Below, piece by piece: positions 27,535-35,789 of a DNA stretch of 64,000 nt. Location: the NCBI GenBank assembly GCA_024404675.1, contig JAKSPO010000002.1, positions 1 through 64,000 of the forward strand. The letters run 5' to 3'. The notes below the pieces were generated by a model. The model worked only from the letters and a program-made list of their open reading frames with translations. It was not told the DNA's origin and did no database searches. Made by a program: the position numbers and the translations under genes. The stretch is from Lachnospiraceae bacterium. GTDB taxonomy: Bacteria; Bacillota; Clostridia; Lachnospirales; Lachnospiraceae. Position 1 is the stretch's first letter. Each line of letters opens with the position of its first letter.

Positions 27535-28749
27535 ATGCTGCACTGCGGTCTGTTGGGAGAGAAGCTCGGACACAGCTATTCGCCCGCAATACACAATATG
27601 CTTGGAGATTACGAATACCGCCTGTATGAGCAGGCGCCCGATGCGGTTGAGGCATTTCTCCGCGAAGGCGAGTGGAACGGACTGAATGTTACGATTCCGT
27701 ATAAGAAGACGGTATTTCCCTATATGGATACGGTTGGTGAAGCCGCGAAGGAAATCGGTAGCATCAACACAATCGTGAAGGACGCTGACGGGAAGCTTCA
27801 CGGCGATAACACGGATGTGTACGGCTTTGAGAAAATGCTGCTTCGTTCCGGCATTCCGGTCAGAGACCGAAAGGTTCTGGTGCTCGGAAGCGGTGGTGCG
27901 TCCGTTGCGGTTTTGTATGTGCTTCGTAAGCTGGGAGCACTTCCCGTGGTTATCAGCCGAAAAGGTCCCGATAATTACGAGAACCTTGCAAAGCACGCCG
28001 ATGCTGCGGCTATCGTCAACACAACGCCGGTAGGAATGTATCCGAAAAACGGTGAGAGTCCGATTGATCTTCGATTGTTCCCGGAGTGTAAGGGTGTGCT
28101 GGATCTGATCTATAATCCGAGCCGTACCGCTTTCCTTTTGCAGGCAGAGGAGCTCGGCTTACCGTATGAGAACGGTCTTTATATGCTTGTTGCGCAGGCA
28201 AAGCGTGCTTCGGAGCTTTTCACCGGAAAGGCTATTGCGGATGAAGAGATTGACCGGATATATCGTAGCCTGTCGCTACGGCTTTCCAATATTGTTCTTG
28301 TAGGAATGCCCGGCTGCGGCAAGAGTACGGTTGCTGCGAAGCTCTCGGAGCTGACCGGTCGCCCGGTGCTTGATTCCGACACGGAATTTACGACGTGTTA
28401 CGGGGTAACCCCCGAGGAAGTGATCACGACGAAGGGCGAACCGGAGTTCAGAAAGATGGAAACCGAGATCCTTCGAAGCGTGGGCGCACAGTCCGGCGCG
28501 ATTATTGCAACCGGTGGCGGTGTGGTAACACGCCCGGAGAATTATCCGTTATTGCATCAGAACGGTGTGATCGTGTGGCTTAAGCGGGATATTTCCGTTT
28601 TGGACACGAGTCATCGTCCTCTGTCCCAGCAGAACAAGCTGGCAGATCTTTATGCGGTTCGGAAGCCGATGTACGAAGCATTTGCCGATATAAGTGCAGA
28701 TGTGGACGACGATACCGCACAGACGATTTTAGAAAAGCTTACAAAATAA
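27535..28749 (+). CDS. aroEK: Fused shikimate dehydrogenase - shikimate kinase
   Basis: A 404-residue protein with two complete enzymes. Residues 1-245 are AroE: KLGHSYSPAIHN, LNVTIPYKK with catalytic Lys57, GDNTDVYGF with Asp94, GSGGASVAVLYVL, and NTTPVGMYP. Residues 250-404 are AroK: P-loop GMPGCGKST (257-265), DSDTEF, GGGVV, and an Arg in SHRPLSQ. It would take 3-dehydroshikimate through shikimate to shikimate-3-phosphate. No internal ribosome site or stop separates the halves. The start is 1 base after the pheA stop, with only a weak site (AGCGAGG), so translation probably depends on coupling. Confidence 0.95.
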   Translation: MLHCGLLGEKLGHSYSPAIHNMLGDYEYRLYEQAPDAVEAFLREGEWNGLNVTIPYKKTVFPYMDTVGEAAKEIGSINTIVKDADGKLHGDNTDVYGFEKMLLRSGIPVRDRKVLVLGSGGASVAVLYVLRKLGALPVVISRKGPDNYENLAKHADAAAIVNTTPVGMYPKNGESPIDLRLFPECKGVLDLIYNPSRTAFLLQAEELGLPYENGLYMLVAQAKRASELFTGKAIADEEIDRIYRSLSLRLSNIVLVGMPGCGKSTVAAKLSELTGRPVLDSDTEFTTCYGVTPEEVITTKGEPEFRKMETEILRSVGAQSGAIIATGGGVVTRPENYPLLHQNGVIVWLKRDISVLDTSHRPLSQQNKLADLYAVRKPMYEAFADISADVDDDTAQTILEKLTK

Positions 28750-28783
28750 AACTGTCGGAGGCATCCGACCGGGAGGTATCAGG

Positions 28784-29218
28784 ATGAAGGTTTTAGTAAT
28801 CAACGGACCGAATATCAATATGCTTGGAATTCGCGAGCCTGCAGTTTACGGCTCTCAGAATTTTCAGGATCTTTTGAAGTTTATCGAACAATCCGCTGCC
28901 GAAGAAGGGATTTCGGTGGATTGCTACCAGAGCAACCATGAGGGTGACCTGGTGGATAAGATTCAGGCGGCATACGGTGTATATGACGGTATTGTCATCA
29001 ACCCGGCTGCATATACGCACACGAGCGTTGCAATTCTCGACGCACTGAAGGCGGTTGCGATTCCTGCGGTTGAGGTACATATCTCGAAGGTTTCAGAGCG
29101 CGAAGATTTCCGCCAGATTTCTTACGCCGGCAAGGCTTGCGTCAAGACCTATGCGGGACTTGGCTTTGAGGGCTATAGACAGGGGCTCCTCTTTTTGAAG
29201 GAGTATTTGAAGAAATGA
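28784..29218 (+). CDS. aroQ: Type II 3-dehydroquinate dehydratase
   Basis: A 144-residue dodecamer-type dehydroquinase, unrelated to AroD. Motifs are LVINGPNINMLGIREPAVYG (catalytic loop Arg/Tyr), CYQSNHEGDLVDKIQ, INPAAYTHTSVAILDAL (Asn and His), and EVHISKVSEREDFR. GGGAGGTAT is upstream. The 34-base gap after aroEK includes a small hairpin (GTCGGA/TCCGAC). Last gene of the operon; it fills the step between AroB and AroE. Confidence 0.97.
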   Translation: MKVLVINGPNINMLGIREPAVYGSQNFQDLLKFIEQSAAEEGISVDCYQSNHEGDLVDKIQAAYGVYDGIVINPAAYTHTSVAILDALKAVAIPAVEVHISKVSEREDFRQISYAGKACVKTYAGLGFEGYRQGLLFLKEYLKK

Positions 29219-29225
29219 AAAGGGT

Positions 29226-29258
29226 ACGGGCCGGGAGCAGATTCCGGTCCGTTTTTTT
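29226..29258 (+). terminator. Terminator of the aromatic operon
   Basis: A 9-bp GC-rich stem with one G-U (29226-29234 with 29244-29252) runs into seven T. Confidence 0.9.
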
Positions 29259-29314
29259 CGTTGGTGCGGCGAGAGAATCTAATGGAAAATTGAGGGAAAA
29301 GTGAGCATTTTTCA

Positions 29315-29343
29315 TTGACAGATAGGGTCTATGCGTACATAAT
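29315..29343 (+). promoter_or_regulatory. Promoter of the flippase-like gene
   Basis: TTGACA, 17 bases, then CATAAT. Transcription would start near 29350, too close for an ATG at 29353 to be used, which supports the GTG start at 29392. Confidence 0.7.
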
Positions 29344-29391
29344 GATTACTGTATGTCCGGGGGGACAAATAGAGGTCAGGGGAGTATTTCG

Positions 29392-30441
29392 GTGTTAAAG
29401 TTTATTAAAGAAAAGATGAGTTTAATCCTGCAGCTGTTGGTTATCATAACAATTGCGGGAATTACGGTGTTTCTGATGTTTCGCGGGAAAGAAGCGCGGA
29501 AGATTATCCACTGCCTTAAGGAGGCGAAGAAATGCTGGATCGGTGTAGCAATCGTTCTGATGGTGTTCTTCCTTTTCGTGGAGGCGGTGCAGCTCAAGAT
29601 GATATTTAAAGGGATGGCAGAGAAGCTTTCCTTGTGGAAGTGCTTCCTCCTTTCCAATGTGGAATATTTCTTCGCGCAGGTTACGCCCGGTGCGGCAGGC
29701 GGACAGCCGATTCAGATGATTTTCATGAGCCGTTTCGGTGTGGATGTCCTGGTTGGCGCATTGGCGTGCATGATGATTGCGGTATTGTATAAGAGTGCCT
29801 TTCTGACCATCTTCCTCGTGGCGTTGATCGCAAGACGGCCATTTGTCTGCAACGCGATTTCCAGAGTACCGATTCTTTTTACCTTCGGTGTATGCTTCCA
29901 GGTGATATCGATTGGGTTCCTGCTTCTTTGCATATTCCGCCCGTCGGTGGCGTCTGTAATTGTCAATGGGTTGATTACCTGCGGCGGCAAGCTTCACATT
30001 TTGAAGCACCCTGAGGAGACAAGACAGAAGGCTGCTGATTCGATTGCAATGTATCGACGCGGCTCGACATATCTGAAGGAGAATAAATTCGCAGTATTCA
30101 GAATGTTTATTTATACGATTGCGCAGCGACTGGCGTACTTCTCCGTAACCTTCTGTGTAGCAAAATCGCTCGGCGTACCGCATGTTGACTGGTTCGGCGT
30201 CGTTGCCGTTCAGGCAATTCTCTCGCTTTCGGTTGACGCGCTTCCGATTCCCGGTGCGGCAGGTGCCAATGAGCTTGTGTTCGTGAACCTGCAGAGAAAG
30301 CTGTTTGAGCCGGAGATTATGGCGGCAGGTCTTCTTCTGAATCGTGGTATCACCTATTATTTTCTTCTTATCTGCTGCGGAATCTTTACGATTCTTTGTA
30401 ATCTTGCCGCGAGAAGAAAGAATAGGGTTCAAAATGGATAA
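29392..30441 (+). CDS. Flippase-like membrane protein (lysylphosphatidylglycerol synthase TM-region family)
   Basis: A 349-residue protein from a GTG start with GGGGAG 7 bases upstream; an ATG 39 bases earlier lacks a site. About eight membrane helices. Family hallmarks are SNVEYFFAQVTPGAAGGQPIQ and the C-terminal ALPIPGAAGANELVF. This is the UPF0104/LPG_synthase_TM fold, found alone or fused to MprF synthase domains. Likely moves or handles lipids or lipid-linked glycans; the substrate is unknown. No synthase domain is attached. Confidence 0.85.
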   Translation: MLKFIKEKMSLILQLLVIITIAGITVFLMFRGKEARKIIHCLKEAKKCWIGVAIVLMVFFLFVEAVQLKMIFKGMAEKLSLWKCFLLSNVEYFFAQVTPGAAGGQPIQMIFMSRFGVDVLVGALACMMIAVLYKSAFLTIFLVALIARRPFVCNAISRVPILFTFGVCFQVISIGFLLLCIFRPSVASVIVNGLITCGGKLHILKHPEETRQKAADSIAMYRRGSTYLKENKFAVFRMFIYTIAQRLAYFSVTFCVAKSLGVPHVDWFGVVAVQAILSLSVDALPIPGAAGANELVFVNLQRKLFEPEIMAAGLLLNRGITYYFLLICCGIFTILCNLAARRKNRVQNG

Positions 30442-30491
30442 GGTTTTCCATTTTCAGTATTATAGGACAACAATATAATGTAGGTGTTCTG

Positions 30492-30520
30492 AGGCGGAAC
30501 TTCGGTTCCGCCTTAATTTT
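30492..30520 (+). terminator. Terminator with UUCG tetraloop
   Basis: A perfect 9-bp stem (30492-30500 with 30505-30513) capped by TTCG, followed by TTAATTTT. Confidence 0.85.
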
Positions 30521-30544
30521 AGAATGATTGCGGAGTGACGTGTC

Positions 30545-31744
30545 TTGAAAAATATGAGACTTACAATATATTTTGGCCTGATTATGGCGATGTATTCGCT
30601 TGGGTTCGTTATTATGTCAGCCTTCTCAAGCTTCTATCTTTTGGATATCGGCTTGAAAAGTGGGCAGATTGGTATTCTGATTGCCATCGGAAGTTTTCTT
30701 GCGGTTTGCTTTGAACCGATTGTGGGCGGTTTGATTGACAGACATCCGAAGGTTTCCACAAGAAAGTCGCTGTTCATGCTTTCGGTGCTGATCTTCTTCT
30801 TAGGAATCGCGTTAATCCTGATTCCTTCCGGACAGCTGACAGCTAAGACAGTGGTTTATGGTGTCGGTATCCTTGCGCTGATGCTTGCGCAGCCCTTTTA
30901 CAATGCGCTCGGCATCGACACGCTGCGCTCGGGTCGCGTGTTCCGCTTTGAGGTCGGCCGTGCGATGGGGTCGCTTGGCTATGCGGCGGGTTCCTCCGGA
31001 TTTGGCTTCGTTTCGACGATATTCGGACCGAAATGCGTTCCGGCATTTTTCTGCGGTGCCTTTCTGGTGCTTGCCTTGATGCTTGTATTCTACCCGATTG
31101 ACAAGCCGCTTCAAAGGAAAGAAGGTAAGGAGAAGCACTCGTTAGGGAATCCCTATCTGCTTCTTAAAAAATACAAGCGATTTGCGATTATGCTGATTGG
31201 CTTAATCGGAATCTATTTCAGCCATACCTGTATCAACACATTTGCCCTGCAGATCGTAACGCCCAAAGGCGGAACGAGCCAAACGATGGGAATTGCAGCT
31301 TCCATCGCCGCCGTTGTGGAATTAACGACGACACTTCTGTTTCCGTTCTACCGAAAATATTTCCGCTTGAGCTTTCTGGTGAAGATATCGGGTGTGTTCT
31401 TTATCTTGAAAATCTTTCTAAGCTACGCGGTTGCAACGGTTGGCGGCTTCTATGCGGTTCAGCTCATTCAGATATACGCTTGGGGACTTCTGTCCATCGG
31501 TATCGTGTATTACGTTGATGGCATTGTGGCGGAAGAGGACAAGGCGCAGGGGCAGGCGTATGCCGGCATGGCAATGACCATCGGCAACCTGATCGGGAGT
31601 CTGTTCGGTGGCGCACTGATTGATGATTTCGGTGTGAATACGATGCTTCTGGTTGGCACCGCGGCTGCAATCGTCGGAACGATTATTGTAGCAATTGCCG
31701 GACCGAAGACCGAACCGGTTCGTATGAAAGCTTCCAGGGAGTGA
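30545..31744 (+). CDS. MFS transporter
   Basis: A 399-residue protein with 12 predicted helices. Loop patterns are GLIDRHPKVSTRKSLFM after helix 2 (the MFS motif A region), and IDTLRSGRVFRFEVGRAMGSLGYAAGS. It resembles the sugar/nucleoside-type H+ symporters more than drug pumps, but the substrate is not clear. The start is TTG at 9 bases from CGGAG; an ATG three codons on is too far from that site. Monocistronic between two terminators. Confidence 0.88.
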   Translation: MKNMRLTIYFGLIMAMYSLGFVIMSAFSSFYLLDIGLKSGQIGILIAIGSFLAVCFEPIVGGLIDRHPKVSTRKSLFMLSVLIFFLGIALILIPSGQLTAKTVVYGVGILALMLAQPFYNALGIDTLRSGRVFRFEVGRAMGSLGYAAGSSGFGFVSTIFGPKCVPAFFCGAFLVLALMLVFYPIDKPLQRKEGKEKHSLGNPYLLLKKYKRFAIMLIGLIGIYFSHTCINTFALQIVTPKGGTSQTMGIAASIAAVVELTTTLLFPFYRKYFRLSFLVKISGVFFILKIFLSYAVATVGGFYAVQLIQIYAWGLLSIGIVYYVDGIVAEEDKAQGQAYAGMAMTIGNLIGSLFGGALIDDFGVNTMLLVGTAAAIVGTIIVAIAGPKTEPVRMKASRE

Positions 31745-31753
31745 ATAAAGGTA

Positions 31754-31786
31754 AGGCGTCAAAGCGAAGTGCTTCGGCGCCTTTTT
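31754..31786 (+). terminator. Terminator after the MFS gene
   Basis: A 12-bp stem with one mismatch and one G-U (31754-31765 with 31771-31782), followed by TTTTT. Confidence 0.7.
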
Positions 31787-31829
31787 GTGTCTTTCGTTTC
31801 GAGAAATCTCCGATACGGATATTTTTGAA

Positions 31830-33008
31830 TCAGTGACGATTCTGCGGGAGAGCAAATACGGAGGTGTGAAGACCTTCCATATCAACCTCGCAGTCAATTC
31901 CGCGAATCATTTTGTTGAAGTAAGGGAGCATCAGAAGGAAATCCTCTTCAATCACGGCGTGTCCCTCTTTATGGAAATTACAGGCGAGATGATCTTCGAG
32001 GGATAGAAAATGAAAAAGCTTTGATACCTCGCAGTAGCATTCCCACATGGAGGGGGCATTGACCCAATCCTCGCCTGTGCAGGAGGCAATTAAGAAGAGG
32101 CAGCGGTTCGGGGCTGCGGAAAGCGCAGCCAGTTCATACTGCTCCACCGGAAGCTCGAACGGAGAAGCGTAATGAAGGAACGCGTCATTGAACCAGCCGC
32201 GTTCGGCATCGGACTGCAGGCAGCTTAACGGTTCGTTCTGCCCGTAAACATATTCTGCGGAGGCTCCTTTGGTTGAAAAGTCATATTTCTTTCCTTCGGA
32301 GAAATAGCGGTAGAGTGCCAGTCCGCCGGCGCCGGAGCAGGAAGGTGCAACAAGGCGGAAGCGTGCATCGTATGCTCCGCACACGGCTGTAGCCTTACCC
32401 CATCTGGAGACACCGGTCACAATGGAAAGAGACGGATTCAGCCCAAGAGTCTTACCGGCACCATTATATATTGCATCCAGTATTTTGGAAGCACCCCAGG
32501 CCCATGCCATCAAAACACCGGTCTGTGTTTCGGCCGCGGTTTCGTAGGGGTAAAGCTCGTAAAAGCTTCCGAGATGTCTTGTGTCGTCGGTTGCAACGAG
32601 CGTGCTGTTGTTCGCTAATACGGCAAAGCCTTGAGAGAGCGCGGCTTCCATGGAAGGAAGACCATGCATGCTGACGATGAAGGGATATCCGCCCTCAGGC
32701 ATTGGGACCTTATCGGGGTCCGGAAGATATACCGGCAGTGACCAGGCTGTGGTTCGCGCGCCGACAGATACCTGAATCGTCAGATTCTTCGCTCCCTCCG
32801 CTGGATGATCGCCGAAGAAAGAGATGCTGCGGGCTCCTTCGTCCGAAACCGTAAAAGTAACATTCTCGCCCGAACGCCATACACCGTACATCGTTCTTTC
32901 ATACAGTTCCCGAAGCTCTGCGGCACGAAGCTGCCAGTCGTTCGCGGTTTCCACGCGGGTTCCGTTTTCAAAGGTAAATATATCTGGAAAGGACTTAGTT
33001 GTATCCAT
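31830..33008 (-). CDS. CE15-like glucuronoyl esterase / alpha-beta hydrolase
   Basis: A 392-residue protein. The nucleophile elbow GVSRWGKA has Ser201 followed by Arg, the GxSRxG pattern of carbohydrate esterase family 15. Downstream are APSCSGAGGLALYRY, ELAALSAAPNRCLFLIASCTGEDWVNAP, and the catalytic His350 in HKEGHAV, all in CE15 order. CE15 enzymes cut the ester between glucuronoxylan and lignin alcohols. There is no signal peptide, so a cytoplasmic role on imported oligosaccharides or another ester is more likely. GGGAGGTTATT precedes the start. A GH43 enzyme lies about 5 kb away. Confidence 0.72.
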   Translation of the reverse strand: MDTTKSFPDIFTFENGTRVETANDWQLRAAELRELYERTMYGVWRSGENVTFTVSDEGARSISFFGDHPAEGAKNLTIQVSVGARTTAWSLPVYLPDPDKVPMPEGGYPFIVSMHGLPSMEAALSQGFAVLANNSTLVATDDTRHLGSFYELYPYETAAETQTGVLMAWAWGASKILDAIYNGAGKTLGLNPSLSIVTGVSRWGKATAVCGAYDARFRLVAPSCSGAGGLALYRYFSEGKKYDFSTKGASAEYVYGQNEPLSCLQSDAERGWFNDAFLHYASPFELPVEQYELAALSAAPNRCLFLIASCTGEDWVNAPSMWECYCEVSKLFHFLSLEDHLACNFHKEGHAVIEEDFLLMLPYFNKMIRGIDCEVDMEGLHTSVFALPQNRH

Positions 33009-33077
33009 AATAACCTCCCATGTTTAGGTAATACTACCAGTATACAGGAAACTAAGGAGGTTTACAAGTAAATTCTA

Positions 33078-33106
33078 TTGACATATGTGGGAGAATACAG
33101 TATAAT
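33078..33106 (+). promoter_or_regulatory. Consensus promoter upstream of the DUF3795 gene
   Basis: TTGACA, 17 bases, then TATAAT, a perfect vegetative promoter. A second possible -10 (TATAAT) sits near 33258. The 33009-33357 gap holds these and a leader of about 245 bases with no ORF I can support. Confidence 0.8.
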
Positions 33107-33357
33107 TGCGGCATGCTTGACTTTGCTTTCGATAGCGGCATGTAGGTAAGATTTCAGAAATAGATAGTAGTAAAAGTATAAAATGACAGATTATCTTACA
33201 TTTTCCGATGGAGCATCTAAGCGCGAGGTCGCTTCTTGTGCACTCGGAAAAGTATGTGCTATAATTATCGTGGTGATGAACCGGCATGGGGGATTGTTTT
33301 TGGTTAAAGGGATAATGAATATGTTAGGAGGTAGCGGGGAAACCTGCGGTTAAGCAA

Positions 33358-33810
33358 ATGGATTATTCAAAGATTAAAGCTGAATTTGAAAAGTACGGGA
33401 AGGAATTTCCCGAGGAGCTTATGGGTGAAGGACTTACCGAAGCCGAGAAGATGCAGATCAACCCCTGTGGTTCCTTCTGCGGCAAATGTGACGAGTACGG
33501 CGTAACCTGCGACGGCTGCAGAAATCGTGGCGGACGTCCGCTCTGGTATCAGATGTTTGGCAACGAATCCGCATGCGCTTACTATGAGTGCTCCCAGAAT
33601 AAGGGACTCCATGACTGTTCCCAGTGTAAGCAGCTTCCGTGTCAGGAGTATTTCTCTTATCCGGATCCGGATATGTCCATCGAGTATAAGCAGTGGTGGT
33701 TCAAGCTTCGTATGAATAACCTGAAGAAGAGCAATCCTGATTGCAAGGTCGAGGTTATGGACACCTATGAAGAGAATGTCATCCGCTATCTTGGTGAGGA
33801 TGAGCAGTAG
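33358..33810 (+). CDS. Cys-rich DUF3795-type protein
   Basis: A 150-residue protein. The core is CGSFCGKCDEYGVTCDGCRN, then CAYYECSQNKGLHDCSQCKQLPC, at least ten cysteines in CxxC-like pairs, as in DUF3795. It probably binds metal; function unknown. The best ribosome site (AGGAGGT) lies 25 bases from the ATG, and a 5-bp hairpin with a GAAA loop (33334-33347) lies between them. Folding it would bring the site to about 11 bases. No other in-frame start is available. Followed closely by a helical protein. Confidence 0.75.
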   Translation: MDYSKIKAEFEKYGKEFPEELMGEGLTEAEKMQINPCGSFCGKCDEYGVTCDGCRNRGGRPLWYQMFGNESACAYYECSQNKGLHDCSQCKQLPCQEYFSYPDPDMSIEYKQWWFKLRMNNLKKSNPDCKVEVMDTYEENVIRYLGEDEQ

Positions 33811-33836
33811 TTTTTGATTGGAATGTGGAGGGTTTT

Positions 33837-34346
33837 ATGAATATTACATCAGCGGAAGCGAATAAAATGCTTAGAAAACTGGCAGACGAGCATGCCCTGT
33901 TACTTCGTAAGGAGACGAGCAGCGCATCGTTCTATGCATCCGTGGGAGAGGATCCTGAGGATGTGCGTCCGGAATATGATTATGCACTTACGCAGAAATT
34001 GCTTGCGGAGAATGAAAGCAAGACGCGTAAGCTTAAGCATGCCTTGAATGTTTTCAATACAACGACGGTTGTTCCCGGCTTTGATATGACAATTGACGAG
34101 ATGCTGGTCTATATTCCGCAGCTTACAAAGGCCAAGGAGAAGCTTGGTCAGATGATGGTTGCGCTCCCGAAGGCAAGACGCGAGGAGAATTTCCACAGTA
34201 TATCGAATATCGTCGATTATGTTTATGCGAACTATGATATCGCGGCAACAGAGGCCGACTTTGAAAAGGTTTCGGATGCGCTTTCTAAGGCACAGACGGC
34301 GATTGACAGATTGAATAACGCAGAGACATTTGCCTTTGAATTCTGA
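33837..34346 (+). CDS. Helical protein resembling the DIP1984 family
   Basis: A 169-residue, almost entirely helical protein with GGAGGGTTTT upstream. The middle (KLKHALNVFNTTTVV, MTIDEMLVYIPQLTKAKEKLGQMM) has the N-x-x-T turn and following helix pattern of DIP1984/septicolysin-like proteins, which have no known function. This is a weak match by eye. It lies 26 bases after the DUF3795 gene and is probably co-transcribed. The 374-base gap after it holds only a terminator and the next promoter region. Confidence 0.5.
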   Translation: MNITSAEANKMLRKLADEHALLLRKETSSASFYASVGEDPEDVRPEYDYALTQKLLAENESKTRKLKHALNVFNTTTVVPGFDMTIDEMLVYIPQLTKAKEKLGQMMVALPKARREENFHSISNIVDYVYANYDIAATEADFEKVSDALSKAQTAIDRLNNAETFAFEF

Positions 34347-34555
34347 TAACTTTCCTTCGAGAGCTTCTTTTTTTCAATAAGTGATGTGAAGGTTTATGGT
34401 TACGGATTATTCGTTATTCTTTCCGTTATCCGTTATTTCCGGTTGTTTATGGTTGGAGAAACTTCCAGATCAAGCACAGAAGCTTTCGTAAAAACTTCTC
34501 TGCCGGCGGAAGTTTTGGTTATATTCCGGCAATCTGACAGATTGATATGTTGATT

Positions 34556-34582
34556 ACGGTCGCACCTGGTGCGGCCGTTTTT
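34556..34582 (+). terminator. Terminator in the gap before the phosphodiester glycosidase genes
   Basis: A 10-bp stem with one G-U (34556-34565 with 34569-34578), 3-base loop, then TTTTT. It lies about 210 bases after the preceding stop, so it may end a small untranslated transcript. Confidence 0.75.
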
Positions 34583-34720
34583 GCGTCCTTGGGTTTTCCC
34601 GGTTTTCCTTGCCGCCTGTCCTGCCATGCTTCGGGATTACTACTATCTTTTTATGAAAAGATGTGCTATACTCCACTCATAGTATGCCCTTATGCGGGCA
34701 GTGAATGACAGAGGCTTTAT

Positions 34721-35731
34721 ATGAAATTGAAATGTGGTAGATACTTTTGGGCGATCTGTTTCGGTATTCTGTTGACCGGGTTTACGGTATATGCAGTACT
34801 CGATATCTTCGTGATTCAGCGTGCATATAAAAAGAATGCGACGGAAATCAATGATGCCATGTTTGATGTTACGCCTGTGGTTGTTGCATCACCGACACCG
34901 TCGATTCCCGAGCCGACCAAGCTTCCGGACGTAACCCCTACCTTGGGACCGACTTCTACCCCTACGCCGACACCGACACCGTCAATCTTCACCGAAGAAG
35001 AGTATGTTTCGGATAATTACTATTCTAACGACCATCTTGTTGTTTCGATGACTGACTATCGTGTCTGTGAAACCAATGTGCATGTCGGTGAGATTTGGGT
35101 AACCTCGCCCCGTTATATTCTCTCCGCTTTCGCTAAGGATACCTATGGTATGCATATCAACGAGAAGACAACCGTGCTTGCCAAGAAGAAGGAAGCGGTA
35201 CTTGCAATTAATGGTGACAATTATGGACAGCGCGAACGTGGATATGTGATTCGTAACGGTGTCACCTACCGCGATAAAGGCGATAAGGTCAAGGATGCGA
35301 TGATCTTCCTTGCAAACGGTGACTTTCTGTTCACTTACGGAAGTAATCTGACACCGCTTAAGGACTATGTGGAGATGGATGCCTGGCATGCGTTCTCCTT
35401 TGGTCCGGTGCTTCTTGATAACGGCGAGATTATGGTTGCGAAGAACTACGAGATTAAAGACAATTACGGCTCCAATCCTCGTACCGGAATCGGTATGATT
35501 GAGCCGAACCATTATATCTTCTTAGTGTCTGACGGCCGTACTTCGAAGAACAAGGGACTGTCCCTTTATGAGATGGCCGACTTTATGAAGGAACTTGGTT
35601 GTACGAAGGCGTTTAATCTGGATGGCGGAGGATCCTCCACGATGGTATTCTGCGGTCGGGTAGTGAACTTCCCGACGACCTCCGGCAAATACAGTGAGCG
35701 AGCCGTCGGAGACATCCTTTATGTGCGCTAA
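34721..35731 (+). CDS. Membrane-anchored phosphodiester glycosidase (NAGPA-type) family protein, copy 1
   Basis: A 336-residue protein. One N-terminal membrane helix (about residues 8-28), a Thr/Pro-rich linker with TPTPTPTP, then a NAGPA domain (PF09992 type) from about residue 85. Domain motifs are VLAINGDNYG, NPRTGIGMIEPNHYIFLVSDGR, and FNLDGGGSSTMVF. Family members remove GlcNAc from phosphodiesters or act on wall glycans such as teichoic-acid or exopolysaccharide N-acetylglucosamine. Likely extracytoplasmic. The next gene is a paralogue. Confidence 0.85.
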   Translation: MKLKCGRYFWAICFGILLTGFTVYAVLDIFVIQRAYKKNATEINDAMFDVTPVVVASPTPSIPEPTKLPDVTPTLGPTSTPTPTPTPSIFTEEEYVSDNYYSNDHLVVSMTDYRVCETNVHVGEIWVTSPRYILSAFAKDTYGMHINEKTTVLAKKKEAVLAINGDNYGQRERGYVIRNGVTYRDKGDKVKDAMIFLANGDFLFTYGSNLTPLKDYVEMDAWHAFSFGPVLLDNGEIMVAKNYEIKDNYGSNPRTGIGMIEPNHYIFLVSDGRTSKNKGLSLYEMADFMKELGCTKAFNLDGGGSSTMVFCGRVVNFPTTSGKYSERAVGDILYVR

Positions 35732-35789
35732 AGTAGTTGTAGTCGCATAGAAAGAAGTGCTATGCGAGTATTGTGGAGGGGGAGAGAGT

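Noticed and set aside
29353-29391. ATG at 29353 as the start of the flippase-like gene
   Set aside because: It lies only a few bases after the predicted transcription start and has no ribosome site. The GTG at 29392 has GGGGAG at good spacing.
29422-30432. Long minus-strand reading frame opposite the flippase-like gene
   Set aside because: His/Asn/Arg-rich antisense product without domain features; the plus frame is a clear membrane protein.
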